From Aphrocallistes beatrix (lineage: Eukaryota > Porifera > Hexactinellida > Sceptrulophora > Aphrocallistidae), in assembly GCA_963281255.1 (NCBI GenBank), contig OY725489.1:4216001-4280000 (forward strand): 64,000 bases of DNA, written 5' to 3'. How positions within the stretch are numbered: position 1 is the first letter of the stretch; the number at the start of each line of letters is the position of its first letter. The notes under the pieces were generated by a model, which was given only the letters and a program-made list of their open reading frames with translations, made no database searches and was not told the DNA's origin. This document shows positions 44,097 to 54,045 of the stretch, in pieces. The translations under genes and the position numbers were made by a program.

Positions 44097-46499
44097 TTAT
44101 ACATTATTCCACTCTTGCTCGCATTTCCTACAGATATAAGGGTCATCACCTATATCCGCTAACCATACATCTTCACAGCCAGTGTGATACCAACTTTCAC
44201 AGAAATCACATCCCACCCAGTCGTCATTCTTCTGGTCTCTCAGAACTGGACAATCATGCATTCCGCATTTCTCGCAGATTTCAGTATCATCCTTGTTAAC
44301 GACAAGGATGGGAGAAGTGACTTCTTTACGGCCAGAAGAGGATAGCTCACTACCAAAACATCCAGATTTATACGTAGTCGCGTCTTTTTCGCGTTTACGC
44401 CTTGAAGATTCGGCAATCAGGAATTGACTCTTCAGAAGACGCCTGCGTCTTTTCTGAGTATCCTTCACAGCCTTTCTCTTGCATCTATTCCGTTCCTTAT
44501 CCATCGTTACTAGGTGAGCTAGAGTCACATTAGTACATTGCACTCCCATTTCCGCTAAGATTGATGCGAGTATCAATGAGCCTTCATTGAAAGTTGACAC
44601 AGCTATTGACGCAGAAGCTTGGAGAGAGTATTGTCCTACCCGTTTTCCTTTAGGAGCATTGTGCCACAAAACTGAATGTAGGGATTCATTGGCATTTTGT
44701 GTAAAACCAAGCGTCAAAGCGGAACACATATCTAGGCTTGCAAACTTCAAAAAAACATCTTGCAGTCGTGATAACTCATCTCCATTCAGATATGGTAGTC
44801 GCAGTTTGGATGGTGTAATAGAGCTATCTTCGACTGAAAGTGCAAGAGTCTTTTGAAAGTAACACCAAGAGCTCTTTGAAAACGGACAACTTTCATGCTT
44901 CTCAACCAAATGATCGAGTAGTGTATAGAGAGCCTTTTGAATGTCTATCGCTGTTTTCCTTCTGTTCTGAACGATAACAAGTGCATAAAGATGGCCAATC
45001 CTCTGAACCTTTGAAGCGGGTATTGGTTTGGATGTTAAAGTTTTCGTGGTTTTCTTCCTCATTGCCTTTTTTAATCTCCCTTGTGCATGCCCGATGCACT
45101 CCTCCTTTCGTAGATTTTCCAATCCTTTGTACGGATCGCTTTCTCGTAACCGCTTAAAAGAGCTTGAGTCTCCATCGCCTACATATGTGGTATAAGCAAG
45201 AGAATGTTTGGTGACAGATCTAGCCCAAATTTCAAGTGCAGCTGAAGATTCCATTCCTTGACTAGTCCCGAAATAATTTGCAGGACACTCGCCGGAATGT
45301 TTCTTCCAGTATTCGCAATACTCATCTGGATAGTCTTTCTTCCTCTCTTCAGTCCATTTGAGACATTTGCTGCACACGCGTTCATAGATGACGTAGTCTA
45401 ATACCTTACCGCTATATACCTCAATTGCAGCCGCGAATCCTTGATTCGAATAATGGCCTCTTTGATGCCACGAACCATCGTAACTTACACTACAATTCTT
45501 ACAGTCTGGGATATTTGAAGTGTCGGCTGTGTCGCGTACAAGTTTAACTGACATGGACATGCATTGCTGACAGATTGTATTTGCTGATTCGACCAATTTC
45601 AAGAGGGAAACTTTGTTCATTCGCTTCCAGGTATTCTGTATTCCAAGGAGATTGCACGAGAGTAAGAGATCATTCCAACTGAGAGAGGTGCAGTGCACTG
45701 CTAATAAAGCCCTCGCGTTCACTTCCGACTTTTTCCGGGATAGCATTTGGGGGTCATTCACGGATTCCGTGGGTTGCATGCCAATAGGCAGGGAAGTTGG
45801 GAATTCAGCTATAACAAGATAGCAATAGCTACACTTTAATAATAAATATGATTGTAAGCCATCTCGAAAGGCGTATTGATATAGATTGAGTGGTCCTGTA
45901 CATTTTGGTTCAGTGCATCTTAATAGAGAGAATACCATGCTAAGTAAGTCCATGTCGATAATTTGAGTTCCATGGGGAATTAATAGATCACGAAATGAGT
46001 GAGTTTCTTCTTTACGCAATTTGATGCTTATGAATTTAGTTGGATGGGGGAACTTTACTTGTTTGAATAGTTCGGATGTCGGCTTTGATGGTAGTCTCTT
46101 TGCAGGTAGTGGTGTGAAAGATGATTTTCTTTTCAGTCCTTCCCCTTTACGAAACTTCCCAACGTTGACTTTTTTTACTCTTCTTTTGCCTCTGAGAGAA
46201 AAAGAAGGAACTTTCGTGGAATTATCCGAATCTTCAGAAGTCTGTGAAGACAAGGCAAAATGTGAGAAAGTAGATCTGAGCTCAGTAGGAGAGGTTGAAG
46301 AAGGGATAACATCAGTTGGAGTATTTGGAACTTTGAATACGCAATCATCTTTAGTGACTGCTTGAGACAAGCCAAAGTCACTTGATTCTATACTAGAAGC
46401 GAAGGGAGATGGAATTCTAACCAGAGGGAGGTCAGCACTTCTAAAAATTGGAACAGTTTCTTGTTCCAAAGAAGACATATCTTGTTCTGAAAAAGACAT
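44097..46499 (-). CDS. Mutator-like transposase with PHD finger, intact
   Basis: 800 aa, no interruption. Residues 1-170 are Ser/Thr/Pro- and Lys-rich and look disordered. 175-235 hold a Cys pair region (RCTEPKC, KCSYC). The DDE core follows: D341 (SYDGSWHQRGHYSNQGF), D442/D444 (YVGDGDSSSFKRL) and E605 (NANESLHSVLWHNAP), with a Cys/His insert at 376-405. Residues 667-705 are strongly basic, a likely nuclear signal. 742-793 form a PHD finger (C-x2-C, CDFCESWYHTGC, C-x2-C) that could read histone tails. This wording is the animal 'Mutator-like transposase domain' family. ATG context and homology to 7420-9788 support the start. Terminal repeats could not be fixed, so domestication cannot be excluded. 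Confidence 0.9.
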   Translation of the reverse strand: MSFSEQDMSSLEQETVPIFRSADLPLVRIPSPFASSIESSDFGLSQAVTKDDCVFKVPNTPTDVIPSSTSPTELRSTFSHFALSSQTSEDSDNSTKVPSFSLRGKRRVKKVNVGKFRKGEGLKRKSSFTPLPAKRLPSKPTSELFKQVKFPHPTKFISIKLRKEETHSFRDLLIPHGTQIIDMDLLSMVFSLLRCTEPKCTGPLNLYQYAFRDGLQSYLLLKCSYCYLVIAEFPTSLPIGMQPTESVNDPQMLSRKKSEVNARALLAVHCTSLSWNDLLLSCNLLGIQNTWKRMNKVSLLKLVESANTICQQCMSMSVKLVRDTADTSNIPDCKNCSVSYDGSWHQRGHYSNQGFAAAIEVYSGKVLDYVIYERVCSKCLKWTEERKKDYPDEYCEYWKKHSGECPANYFGTSQGMESSAALEIWARSVTKHSLAYTTYVGDGDSSSFKRLRESDPYKGLENLRKEECIGHAQGRLKKAMRKKTTKTLTSKPIPASKVQRIGHLYALVIVQNRRKTAIDIQKALYTLLDHLVEKHESCPFSKSSWCYFQKTLALSVEDSSITPSKLRLPYLNGDELSRLQDVFLKFASLDMCSALTLGFTQNANESLHSVLWHNAPKGKRVGQYSLQASASIAVSTFNEGSLILASILAEMGVQCTNVTLAHLVTMDKERNRCKRKAVKDTQKRRRRLLKSQFLIAESSRRKREKDATTYKSGCFGSELSSSGRKEVTSPILVVNKDDTEICEKCGMHDCPVLRDQKNDDWVGCDFCESWYHTGCEDVWLADIGDDPYICRKCEQEWNNV

Positions 46500-46609
46500 T
46501 GTATTTTGTGTTCGTAATATATTTATCGATAAATTTTATCATTTTATTTCCCCATTTATACCAACTACGTATATATCTTGCATATAATGCTCTTTTAAAA
46601 ATGTCTAAT

Positions 46610-46855
46610 TTTAGACTCTATTACTACTGATGGAATTCTCTAAAATTAAGTATACAGTATTGTTTATTTTTAGACTCTGGTTTCTATTTAGTACTGAAGG
46701 AATTCTCTCGTGCCATGCTTTGATTCGAAATAGACAAATTAAGTATACAGTATTGTTTATTTTTAGACTCTGGTTTCTATTTAGTACTGAAGAAATTCTC
46801 TCCTGCCATGCTTTGATTTGAAATAGACAAATTAAGTATACAGTATTGTTTATTT
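46610..46855. repeat. 93-bp tandem repeat, ~2.5 copies
   Basis: TATACAGTATTGTTTATTTT recurs at 46651, 46744 and 46837, and the intervening TAGTACTGAAGGAATTCTCT block repeats with few changes. It lies just upstream of the intact Mutator-like gene's start, so it may be part of that element's 5' end or promoter region. Confidence 0.85.
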
Positions 46856-46857
46856 TA

Positions 46858-46896
46858 AAACGGTGAACAGTGACCCTATTAAGCGGAGTCAACTGT
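46858..46896. mobile_element. Pogo-like MITE, right end only
   Basis: Matches the last ~38 bp of 30510-30697 (CCTATTAAGCGGAGTCAACTG) followed by TA. Confidence 0.75.
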
Positions 46897-46942
46897 ATAT
46901 ATATTTACACAAATAAACATTAATCGAGTTTAATAGTAAGGA
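46893..46942 (-). mobile_element. Helitron 5' terminal scrap
   Basis: Reverse complement of TCCTTACTATTAAACTCGAT, preceded by A in that orientation, then a TA-rich stretch where the MITE end joins it. Confidence 0.75.
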
Positions 46943-46977
46943 TTTGCATACAAAACGCATATGTTTTAATGCAGATA

Positions 46978-47178
46978 CAGTCGACTCTCGTTAACAAGTA
47001 CACCAAGGGACCGTGGAGATTTGTACTCCTTATCCGGAGTACGTATTAACCGAAGTACGTACATAGCCACATTTGTCCAAAATACTTGATACGCATAGTG
47101 ATAACTACGTGAGAGTATGAAATTGTACTTGTCAAATAGAGAACTCATTATCCATGTTGGATTAACGAGATTCGACTG
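46978..47178. mobile_element. Pogo-like MITE, second family, 201 bp
   Basis: CAGTCGACTCTCGTTAACAA is mirrored by TTAACGAGATTCGACTG, with TA on each side. Inside are TTATCCG and TATTAACCGAAGTAC motifs. Confidence 0.85.
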
Positions 47179-47260
47179 TATTTTCATTAAGAAATATCTG
47201 TCTAGTATCTATCTACGTACATACTACGTACCATATTCAAAGTGCTCGTAGGCACACACC

Positions 47261-47487
47261 TGTTCGAATTATCCGTGTTCGTATTAACCGATGTATTTAA
47301 TATTGAAAACGCACTGAAGGGGACCCACAAATCGTACTTATTATCCGATATTTCGTCTTATCCGTGTTCGTGTTAACCGGAGTTCGTTTGTATATATTTT
47401 GCCATAGATTAGGTTGGGGAATCAAAACTTGTACTTCTTATCCGATTATACTCCTTATCCGTGTTCGTATTAACGAGAGTCGACTTA
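47261..47487. mobile_element. Related pogo-like MITE, partial or rearranged
   Basis: Several direct copies of CTTATCCGTGTTCGTATTAACC and a terminal ATTAACGAGAGTCGACTTATA show the same family as 46978-47178, with a poor left end. Confidence 0.65.
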
Positions 47488-48185
47488 TATGATAGATTCC
47501 TTAAAACCGTAGAATGCCCACTGGGGATACAGTGTCTCCGATATCACGGATGTCTCTCGACCATTTTCTATGCAACTGAAGTAATAAAATGCTGGGCATT
47601 CTACGTACAGTTAATATTTCGTATCTGCTATAATTATTTCTTCGTCAAGCTGTCATATGTCTATTAAATTCCAATTTCGCATCGTTGTGCTAGGGAACCA
47701 TATGCTAAAATTATCTTCAATATGCAGGTTGTGATAACATACTAATTTTAGCTCCGTTTAGTCAACACACCGGTGAGTATCTTATCTATATATAGCACAT
47801 TGCTAGTTTCACCTTTCGTAGCCATGCATGCTACTAAAACTGGTACATACTTTGTATATTTTTGGTCTGAAACAAAAAAATAGTATTCACGAATCTCATG
47901 GCAGTGTGATGAAAGAATTGATATAAGGAGCGGAGATTGAATTTACAACACGGTTCTTCCCAATTACTAGTCGCGTGCCAGTATTTGTGCCCTCCCAAAC
48001 TTCTTTCACATATAAATTATGTTGTAGGATATGCTGACCCCGAACACCATCAGCATTTTTGTAGATATTTTGGTAAATTACCTCTATGTGAATTCTGAAT
48101 AAGAATTCGTTCATACATTCATGTTGCATTCTCTTTTAGTGTTCTCTTCTGGATTATATATTATCTCTACATTCATACGGGAAAG
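47488..48185. other. No gene; possible lone micro-exon
   Basis: At 47752-47772 a 21-nt segment is bounded by CTAATTTTAG and GTGAGT, a micro-exon-like arrangement without neighbours. TAGAATGCCCA near 47512 is mirrored by TGGGCATTCTA near 47590. Neither is conclusive. Confidence 0.3.
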
Positions 48186-48189
48186 CAGA

Positions 48190-48315
48190 TTTTGATCGAA
48201 AACTAAAATCGGAATTTGATCGAAAATGGCAGTTGAAAAATGGTCGAAAGTGTAAAAGTGATTAAGTCGAAATTTGATCGAAAAGATCTCCGATGCTGGA
48301 AAATGATCGAAAATG
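48190..48315. repeat. Cluster of TTGATCGAAAA words
   Basis: Five close copies of TTTGATCGAAAA or TGATCGAAAATGG at irregular spacing of 20-50 bp. Possibly a decayed minisatellite. Confidence 0.6.
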
Positions 48316-48417
48316 GTTTCCTTTGAAATGTGAGTACATTGTTGTGAATTAGTATGAATTCTCAAAATGATAACAACCATTGTTAGCAAATGAATTGTCA
48401 ATTACTTTGAAATGTAA

Positions 48418-48570
48418 TATATTACTATTACTATTACTTATATTTATTTTTCCTATTACTATTACTATTACGATAACATTTTGTTTATATCTAATATATT
48501 GCTATTACTACTACTATTGCTATTTACTAATACTTATTACTATTACTATTACAAATTTCTTGACAATTAC
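48418..48570. repeat. (ATTACT)n microsatellite
   Basis: Long, imperfect run of ATTACT/ATTACTATT units. The associated open frame is low-complexity only. Confidence 0.9.
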
Positions 48571-48599
48571 TCAGACTTTGCTATGATTCAGAATATTTG

Positions 48600-49184
48600 A
48601 AGTTTATTATTTAATTGATTATCCCATACAAACAAAATATCTAACCTATCTAACCTATTATCTAACCTAAGCAAGACAGTACTAGCTAGTACATATGCTA
48701 CGGTGGGTGTGCAAAATCCCATGATTACATTGTTATGCGCCTAAAATTGCATGATATCACGGGAGTAGTTAAATTCTCCACCTCAAATGTTCATAAAATA
48801 TTCTAATTATTTCTATCGGATTTACATATTATTATATCGTACATTAGCTGTTGAGAACTCGCTTTTAGTTCAAAACAAGAATTTTTTGTAGTAACTCCTA
48901 ACCCTCACATATTTTAACTTTCAAAGTGCAAAATTCGAAATATTCCTATTAAAATATATTGTAGACAAAAGTAAACAAATCAATCATCAAATTTACTCCA
49001 GAATATGATATTCGAAATCTACACCCCTGAAAACGCCATGTCAACCGTTAAAAGCAAATTTCTAGCATATTTTTGAGATTTGTTTACTTTATGTCTCTAA
49101 TGTAAACAAAAGTAAACAAAAAATTTATCATAAAAATCTGAAAAAATGATATTCGAAAACCCCTAAGAACCCCATGTTACCCTT
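48600..49184. other. No gene; short repeated motif
   Basis: ATGATATTCGAAATCTACAC occurs near 49005, and a reduced form near 49147. The same word follows the Helitron part at 38050. Otherwise AT-rich. Confidence 0.45.
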
Positions 49185-49676
49185 CTGTAACGAATTGATT
49201 GAAAAAACTGCCTCGCACAAAAGGCTAATTTTTGGCATGTGGGAGTCTATTGGCTATGGCTCCACTAAGTTCTGAGCTCAGAGCAAAATGTCGACTCATC
49301 ATGGAATTATGACGTCATTATCACATTTTTTAAAGTTAAGCAATACAGTTATTCGAGCATAACTCAGCCATTATAGGAGATAGAAGGCTGAAACTTTAAT
49401 AAAATATGTATACTAATATACTTTACATATGATGCAACTATCATCAAAAAATGATGACTCATTACTTTGTTATGACGTCATCATTACGCATCAAAAATTT
49501 TTAAATTGACAAATTTGGTGATTTTTCGAGTGAAATCGATTATCACAGTAGGATTGACATATTTAGAGATGCTATTTCCCTTATAATTAACAAATTTTAC
49601 CCCAGGCGACCGAAGGGAGCCTCCGGCGGACACAAAGCGTCAGCCAGCCGCGCAACAAGCAAGCGAAGCGCGCTTG
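49185..49676 (+). mobile_element. Helitron, missing 5' ~40 bp
   Basis: Starts at TCTGTAACGAATTGATT, just after the TA tract position of the family, and runs to the terminal hairpin, ending CGCTTG before T. It abuts the stop region of the FLYWCH/MULE tail. Confidence 0.82.
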
Positions 49677-49679
49677 TTT

Positions 49680-49875
49680 AAATTAATTCACAAACATTGG
49701 GGTGAGATTTTTAGCGATACGTTGAAGTTTGTTGCGCCAACCTTCAATATGATCCTTGGTTCTTGGACAGTTTGAACCAATTTCATATAGACAATCCACA
49801 AGCGGAGAGAAATTGTCCACGGGGCATGTTTCATCAAAGTAGGTTACAAATTCATCAACCCTTGGTAGATTTTTA
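49680..49875 (-). pseudogene. MULE (FLYWCH-type) transposase C-terminal relic
   Basis: The minus strand reads VDEFVTYFDETCPVDNFSPL then CPRTKDHIEGWRNKLQRIAK and a stop shortly after. The RT-N-x2-E-GW-x-NKL wording is that of the MULE transposase region with its catalytic Glu, as in FLYWCH-containing animal MULEs. Upstream sequence (to about 50000) keeps only vague coding traces. This is a third transposase lineage related to Mutator, different from the PHD-type copies. Confidence 0.65.
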
Positions 49876-50332
49876 TTAGAAGGCTGTGGCTTCTACTCTT
49901 CTTGCCGCAGAGCGTACATTTGGAACAGATACAAAAGGTAATGCTGCTGTCTGACACATGAAACAACAGAAAAGAATATCCTCCCGATAGACAATCTGAA
50001 GTCCAAGTTTTGATATTTTTCCATTTATTACTTGAATTTACTTCTTAATTTACTTATGTTGTCAATTTTACAGCTACATGGTCCAGATTATCGCTAGCTG
50101 AAACTTCTATCAATTGTTGCTGATACTGCCGGTACTGGGTCGATATTTCCTTTATTTTGCTTTTAATTTTATCGCTAACTTTGCAAGTTGTCATTAGTGC
50201 TGCTAACTGAAACTGAAATTCAACTGAGAGTTTTTATCCTTTTTTCGAACTGAAACTGAAACTGAATTTTGCATACTCTGGTGGCTAATCATAACAAGTA
50301 TGAGTACTAGTATGGTCCTAGTAATGAAATAT

Positions 50333-50478
50333 GCCATCGGTCAGAGGACATTTTGCCCCGATTAAGCGGAAGACCGAAAATATTTTGTATTAGCTTTTAG
50401 GTGTGAGAGCTATTCCAGTCCTACCAAATGTGGCCCGATTAAGTGGTTGACAGTGACTCTATTAAGCGGGGTCGACTG
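50333..50478. mobile_element. Pogo-like MITE, left end missing
   Basis: Matches 30510-30697 from ATCGGTCAGAGGACA to GGGTCGACTG before TA. Confidence 0.82.
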
Positions 50479-50486
50479 TATATATT

Positions 50487-51763
50487 CAGTGCCGGCACCA
50501 CCGGTGGTGTTCTAGGTGTCTGGACATAATGGATAATAGCAGTAAAACTTAATAAGCATTTTTTTGTATATTATAAATAATTTAACATCAATTTTCACGA
50601 ATTAAATAGGGATATGAGCATGATGGTGTCACGATTGTTACAAATTTATCACTTTCATTAGCAATTTTATTGAAATGGATTTCGGTCTTAAACTAATGAA
50701 AACAAAACATTTTTTAAAAAAGGTTTAGAAGCAAATTATTCAAAAATTGGCTTGCGGCCTCTGCTAGGGTTGTGGCCTCTGCTAGGTTGCGGCCTCTGCT
50801 GGGGATGCGGCCTCTGCTGGGGTTGCGGTCTCTGTTGGGGTTGCTTTTCTCTGGGCTGCAAAAAGGCAGAATAATAGCTGCTTATTTGATTAAGAAGTAG
50901 CTACGAATATAGTAATTAGATAAACTAAAACGCATTAAGATTAAGAGGCTCACCCTCAAATGATCTCTGATCTCAAGGACCATTGTCGTCAGGTCCTCCA
51001 CGTTTCTTTCTAGGCGCATGATCCGCCGTCTTTGCCGCCGAGCGCACGGTAGTTTATTTAGAGCAGCAAGAAAAGTTGAGACACTACAGAGAAAAATAAA
51101 ATAACCTAGTCAATGTTTGAAAAATATGATCAATTCATTCAATTTTGCGATGCTCCATGGCAGATATCGACATGCTAGGAATTCATATGACGTACCTGAC
51201 ACCAACAATTATTCCTTTGTTTCGCAGTAAACTCATCGTTGGAGAAAGGCAGTGACATACTATGCGAGTTTCAGCCAACCCTCCAAAAGCAGATGCAGAA
51301 TACTACATACCAGTGGATGATGGAGAGGTGCGAAATGCCATAAAAGCCAAGTCAGAGAATGCAATTAATTATTCAAAATGGATTACTTGAAACAGACATC
51401 TCTATTTGACAGACGTTCAGACATTCAATGCGCGAAGATGCAAGATATGGACAAAGTTATCATAAACGAGTCTCACATCATACTGAATGAGACAATAATT
51501 TGTCAGAATAACGAGATTCATACTCCAAAATATATTAATAAAATACATCAGGTAGTTATTATTAATTAGCAAATTTTGGACAGGTTCATAAGCAAATTTG
51601 AATCTACCCACGGCCGGCGCCATGTTTTATTTGCAGTGGGTGTAAGAGGGATTTCTCTGAATGTAGGTGTCCATTTATAGATGGATACATATTGTACAAT
51701 ATAATAAAACAGGGGGCAGTGAGTGTCTGGACACCTAGGACACCCCCGGTGGCGCCGGCCCTG
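50487..51763. mobile_element. TIR element with its own spliced gene
   Basis: CAGTGCCGGCACCACCGG at 50487 is mirrored by the right end (reverse complement CAGGGCCGGCGCCACCGG), alike over about 41 bp with about six mismatches. The 1277-bp interior carries a candidate four-exon gene on the minus strand and no recognisable transposase. A further copy of the terminal core (GGCCGGCGCCA) sits at the gene's start codon near 51611-51623. No convincing target duplication was found, so the superfamily is open; the CAGGG start is shared by hAT and several others. Confidence 0.7.
50736..51623 (-). CDS. Candidate four-exon gene, 167 codons, unknown
   Basis: Predicted exons on the minus strand are 51623-51477 (147 nt, from ATG), 51302-51196 (107), 51083-50954 (130) and 50855-50736 (120, to TAA). 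Junctions are GAT|GTGAGA, TATGTAG|, GTCAG|GTACGT, TTTCTCTGTAG|, TTGAGG|GTGAGC and CCTTTTTGCAG|. Phases agree at all three joins, giving 504 nt. The product starts MAPAVGRFKFAYEPVQ. It has a Cys-containing segment (ETRIVCHCLSPTMSLLRNKG), then a basic patch (CARRQRRRIMRLERNVEDL) leading into a short coiled coil, and ends in QPQQRP repeats and SRGHNPSRGRKPIFE. I know no such protein. The basic patch and R/Q/P tail suggest nucleic-acid binding, which is only inference. A competing plus-strand reading at 51263-51387 is shorter. Confidence 0.45.
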
Positions 51764-52534
51764 CTACCATAAACAATAAATTTTCCCGACGGCGGTGATA
51801 AACATATACAAATAATTTATTTACATAGCATATATATTGAAAAATACTAAATATATATCAACTCACTTGTATTCCAAAAAATTCACTTGTTGAAAGAGAA
51901 TAAAGGATATTGAAAAGAAATATGTGTTATGCTAATCACACACAAACCATGCGTGTATATATATAATTTAGCTCCTAGCACATGATAGCCACTAACATAT
52001 TTTAGTTCCTATTCGTATCGAACCCAAATCGTGTGAAATATGTACTAGATAAAATTTTCAGGTTAGAAGTATCTAAATTCCTTCCTTAAATGAATTAACC
52101 AATTGATCATCATCAACAGATCAACTCTCTGCGAGAGTTACTTCATACTAAGAGGAATCTGTCAATAATTTTGCTAGCTGGAGTGATGAATCATCATATT
52201 CTATGGATGGAAATTAAAATTTGAGGAATCTATCACCTAAAATGGCTTATGTGCGAAATCTGAAAATTCAAATTATATACATGGTGACAATGACGTCACC
52301 ATTTCGTGATGAGTCAACTTTTCGTCTATGGGTAAGAACACTCAAATGTGTCATATCTTAACCATGGATAATAATATTCGCACTGGAAGGTAGTTTCTAC
52401 TTTTTTTCGTTTATAATTGTACCATGGATCAGAATGTAAAAGTTTGAGAAATTTTGGACAAACACAGACATGTATAATTTTTACAAATCTGTCTTTTTTT
52501 GGGCTAAACAATTGCGTGAAAATTAATTTTTTTT
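51764..52534. other. No gene seen
   Basis: AT-rich with TA-rich patches near 51830 and 51955. Confidence 0.4.
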
Positions 52535-52610
52535 CAAAATATCATTAATTGTATATCAATGGTAAATCCACCATGTTATTTACCATTGATATACAATTAA
52601 TGATATTTTG
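52535..52610. repeat. Perfect 33-bp inverted repeat, 10-nt loop
   Basis: 52535-52567 is matched base for base by the reverse complement at 52578-52610, with loop CCACCATGTT. A transcript would form an uninterrupted 33-bp hairpin, in the size range of small-RNA precursors, although AT-rich. Confidence 0.9.
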
Positions 52611-52823
52611 AAATCTATTCCAAAATTGATTATAATGAATTTATAAAGTTAAAATAAATTTAATGTTGCTTTGAACCATGGATAAATAATAACTTGTGGA
52701 TATGCGATATTCATTAATAGATAAAATGGCAATCCTCCCAAACTTGATGATTTCGTTCTAAGAATTTGTTCATTCTATAAACTTGGTGTTACTACAATAT
52801 AACCTATATACATAATACTTTAA

Positions 52824-54041
52824 GGTTGGTGTTTCCCATGCGAAACTTGTTTTTTATTAAAAATGTGCCCAAATTGCTTTTTTATCATTTTTAGATCCTT
52901 ATAGGGGTTCTAAACAATAATTCCGATTTTTATAACTCCAGCCCCAATATTTCACCACTTTGAGCCACTTGTATCACCTGGTGTCGCACTAAAAACGACA
53001 CATTTTAAATGCGAAATGTCCAACAGCTATAACTTCTTTTAACAGTGCCAGATCATCTTTTTAATGCTGAATTAATGCTCAGCACTAGATTTCCAGCAAT
53101 TTGATATATATATTGACCATATATGGAAACATTTTTGTTTGGCCGTGCCTAGCAACGGCCAGGAATTTTTTAACATTCCTGACCGTTGCTAGGAAAAGGC
53201 AACGAAAAATATTTCCAAATATGGTCAATATATATATCAAATTGCTGGAAATTTAGTGCTGAGTACGAATTCAGTATTAAAATAACGGCCTGGCATAGTC
53301 AAATAAAGTTATTGGTATGGGATTTCGGCGGAAACCATCGGACATGGTCATTTTTGGGCCCCCAGTGTTAACTGTCAACTTTTTCACACTTTTGAATGCG
53401 TCATGATGTGAAAATATTTGATATGTCATATTTTGAAGTCAAGTACTACTATAAGTTGTTGATTTAGGATGTTTTGATGTTATTTATTATCACAATACAT
53501 TAAAAACTAATGGAAATCAAACCTTTCCGAAGAAAATTGCTTTGTAGCCTATTTTTAACACTTAAAAAAATCCATTTACAAAGGAGGAATCTCTAGTTAC
53601 AAAGGTCGTAGAGTTAAAAACTCGACGGTTTTAGAAAGATCTCGTTAGGTAGAACAAAATGATAGAGACAGATTTTTGATATTCTTCTTTGGAAAAAAGT
53701 TAAAATATTTTTCCTTACGAAAATCTGCCTCTAAATTTTGTATAAACGAAATTTGAAAGAAAAAATTATTTGGGTTAAAATTGAAAATTCTATTCCTAAT
53801 ATTTTCTTTATTCAACCATTTTGTGCAAGAATAATTGAGTAAAAGAGGCATAAGGCATTGAAGTTTCCTTGAATGTCCTCTATAAATTAGGTCATTTGGG
53901 CAAAAACAAATTTTTCTCTTACTTCTTGGGCTCCCGAAAAGTGTATTTTTGCAGATAACTCATCGAGAATAGTTTCCACAAAAAATTTCAGGAGAAAATA
54001 ATGAAAACTTTTAAAGTTAGTTCTGGAAGGAAACACCAACC
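52824..54041. mobile_element. TTAA-flanked element, second family
   Basis: GGTTGGTGTTTCC at the left and its inverse at the right are each bounded by TTAA (52820-52823, 54042-54045); length 1218 bp. Inside, 53085-53265 forms an inverted repeat of about 85-bp arms centred near 53175 (TAGCAACGGCCAGGAAT and inverse). No transposase is readable. Confidence 0.8.
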
Positions 54042-54045
54042 TTAA

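Noticed and set aside
44587-46365. Several plus-strand open frames of 68-114 codons
   Set aside because: They are antisense to the intact Mutator-like gene.
48380-48586. Ile/Thr/Leu-rich open frame resembling a membrane protein
   Set aside because: It is the translation of an ATTACT microsatellite.
51263-51387. Plus-strand reading RVSANPPKADAEYY as an exon
   Set aside because: Protein-like, but it lacks a usable donor and runs to a stop; the minus-strand exon overlapping it has matching phase and splice sites at both ends.
53186-53371. 61-codon open frame
   Set aside because: It lies in the inverted repeat inside the TTAA element and has no family or splice support.
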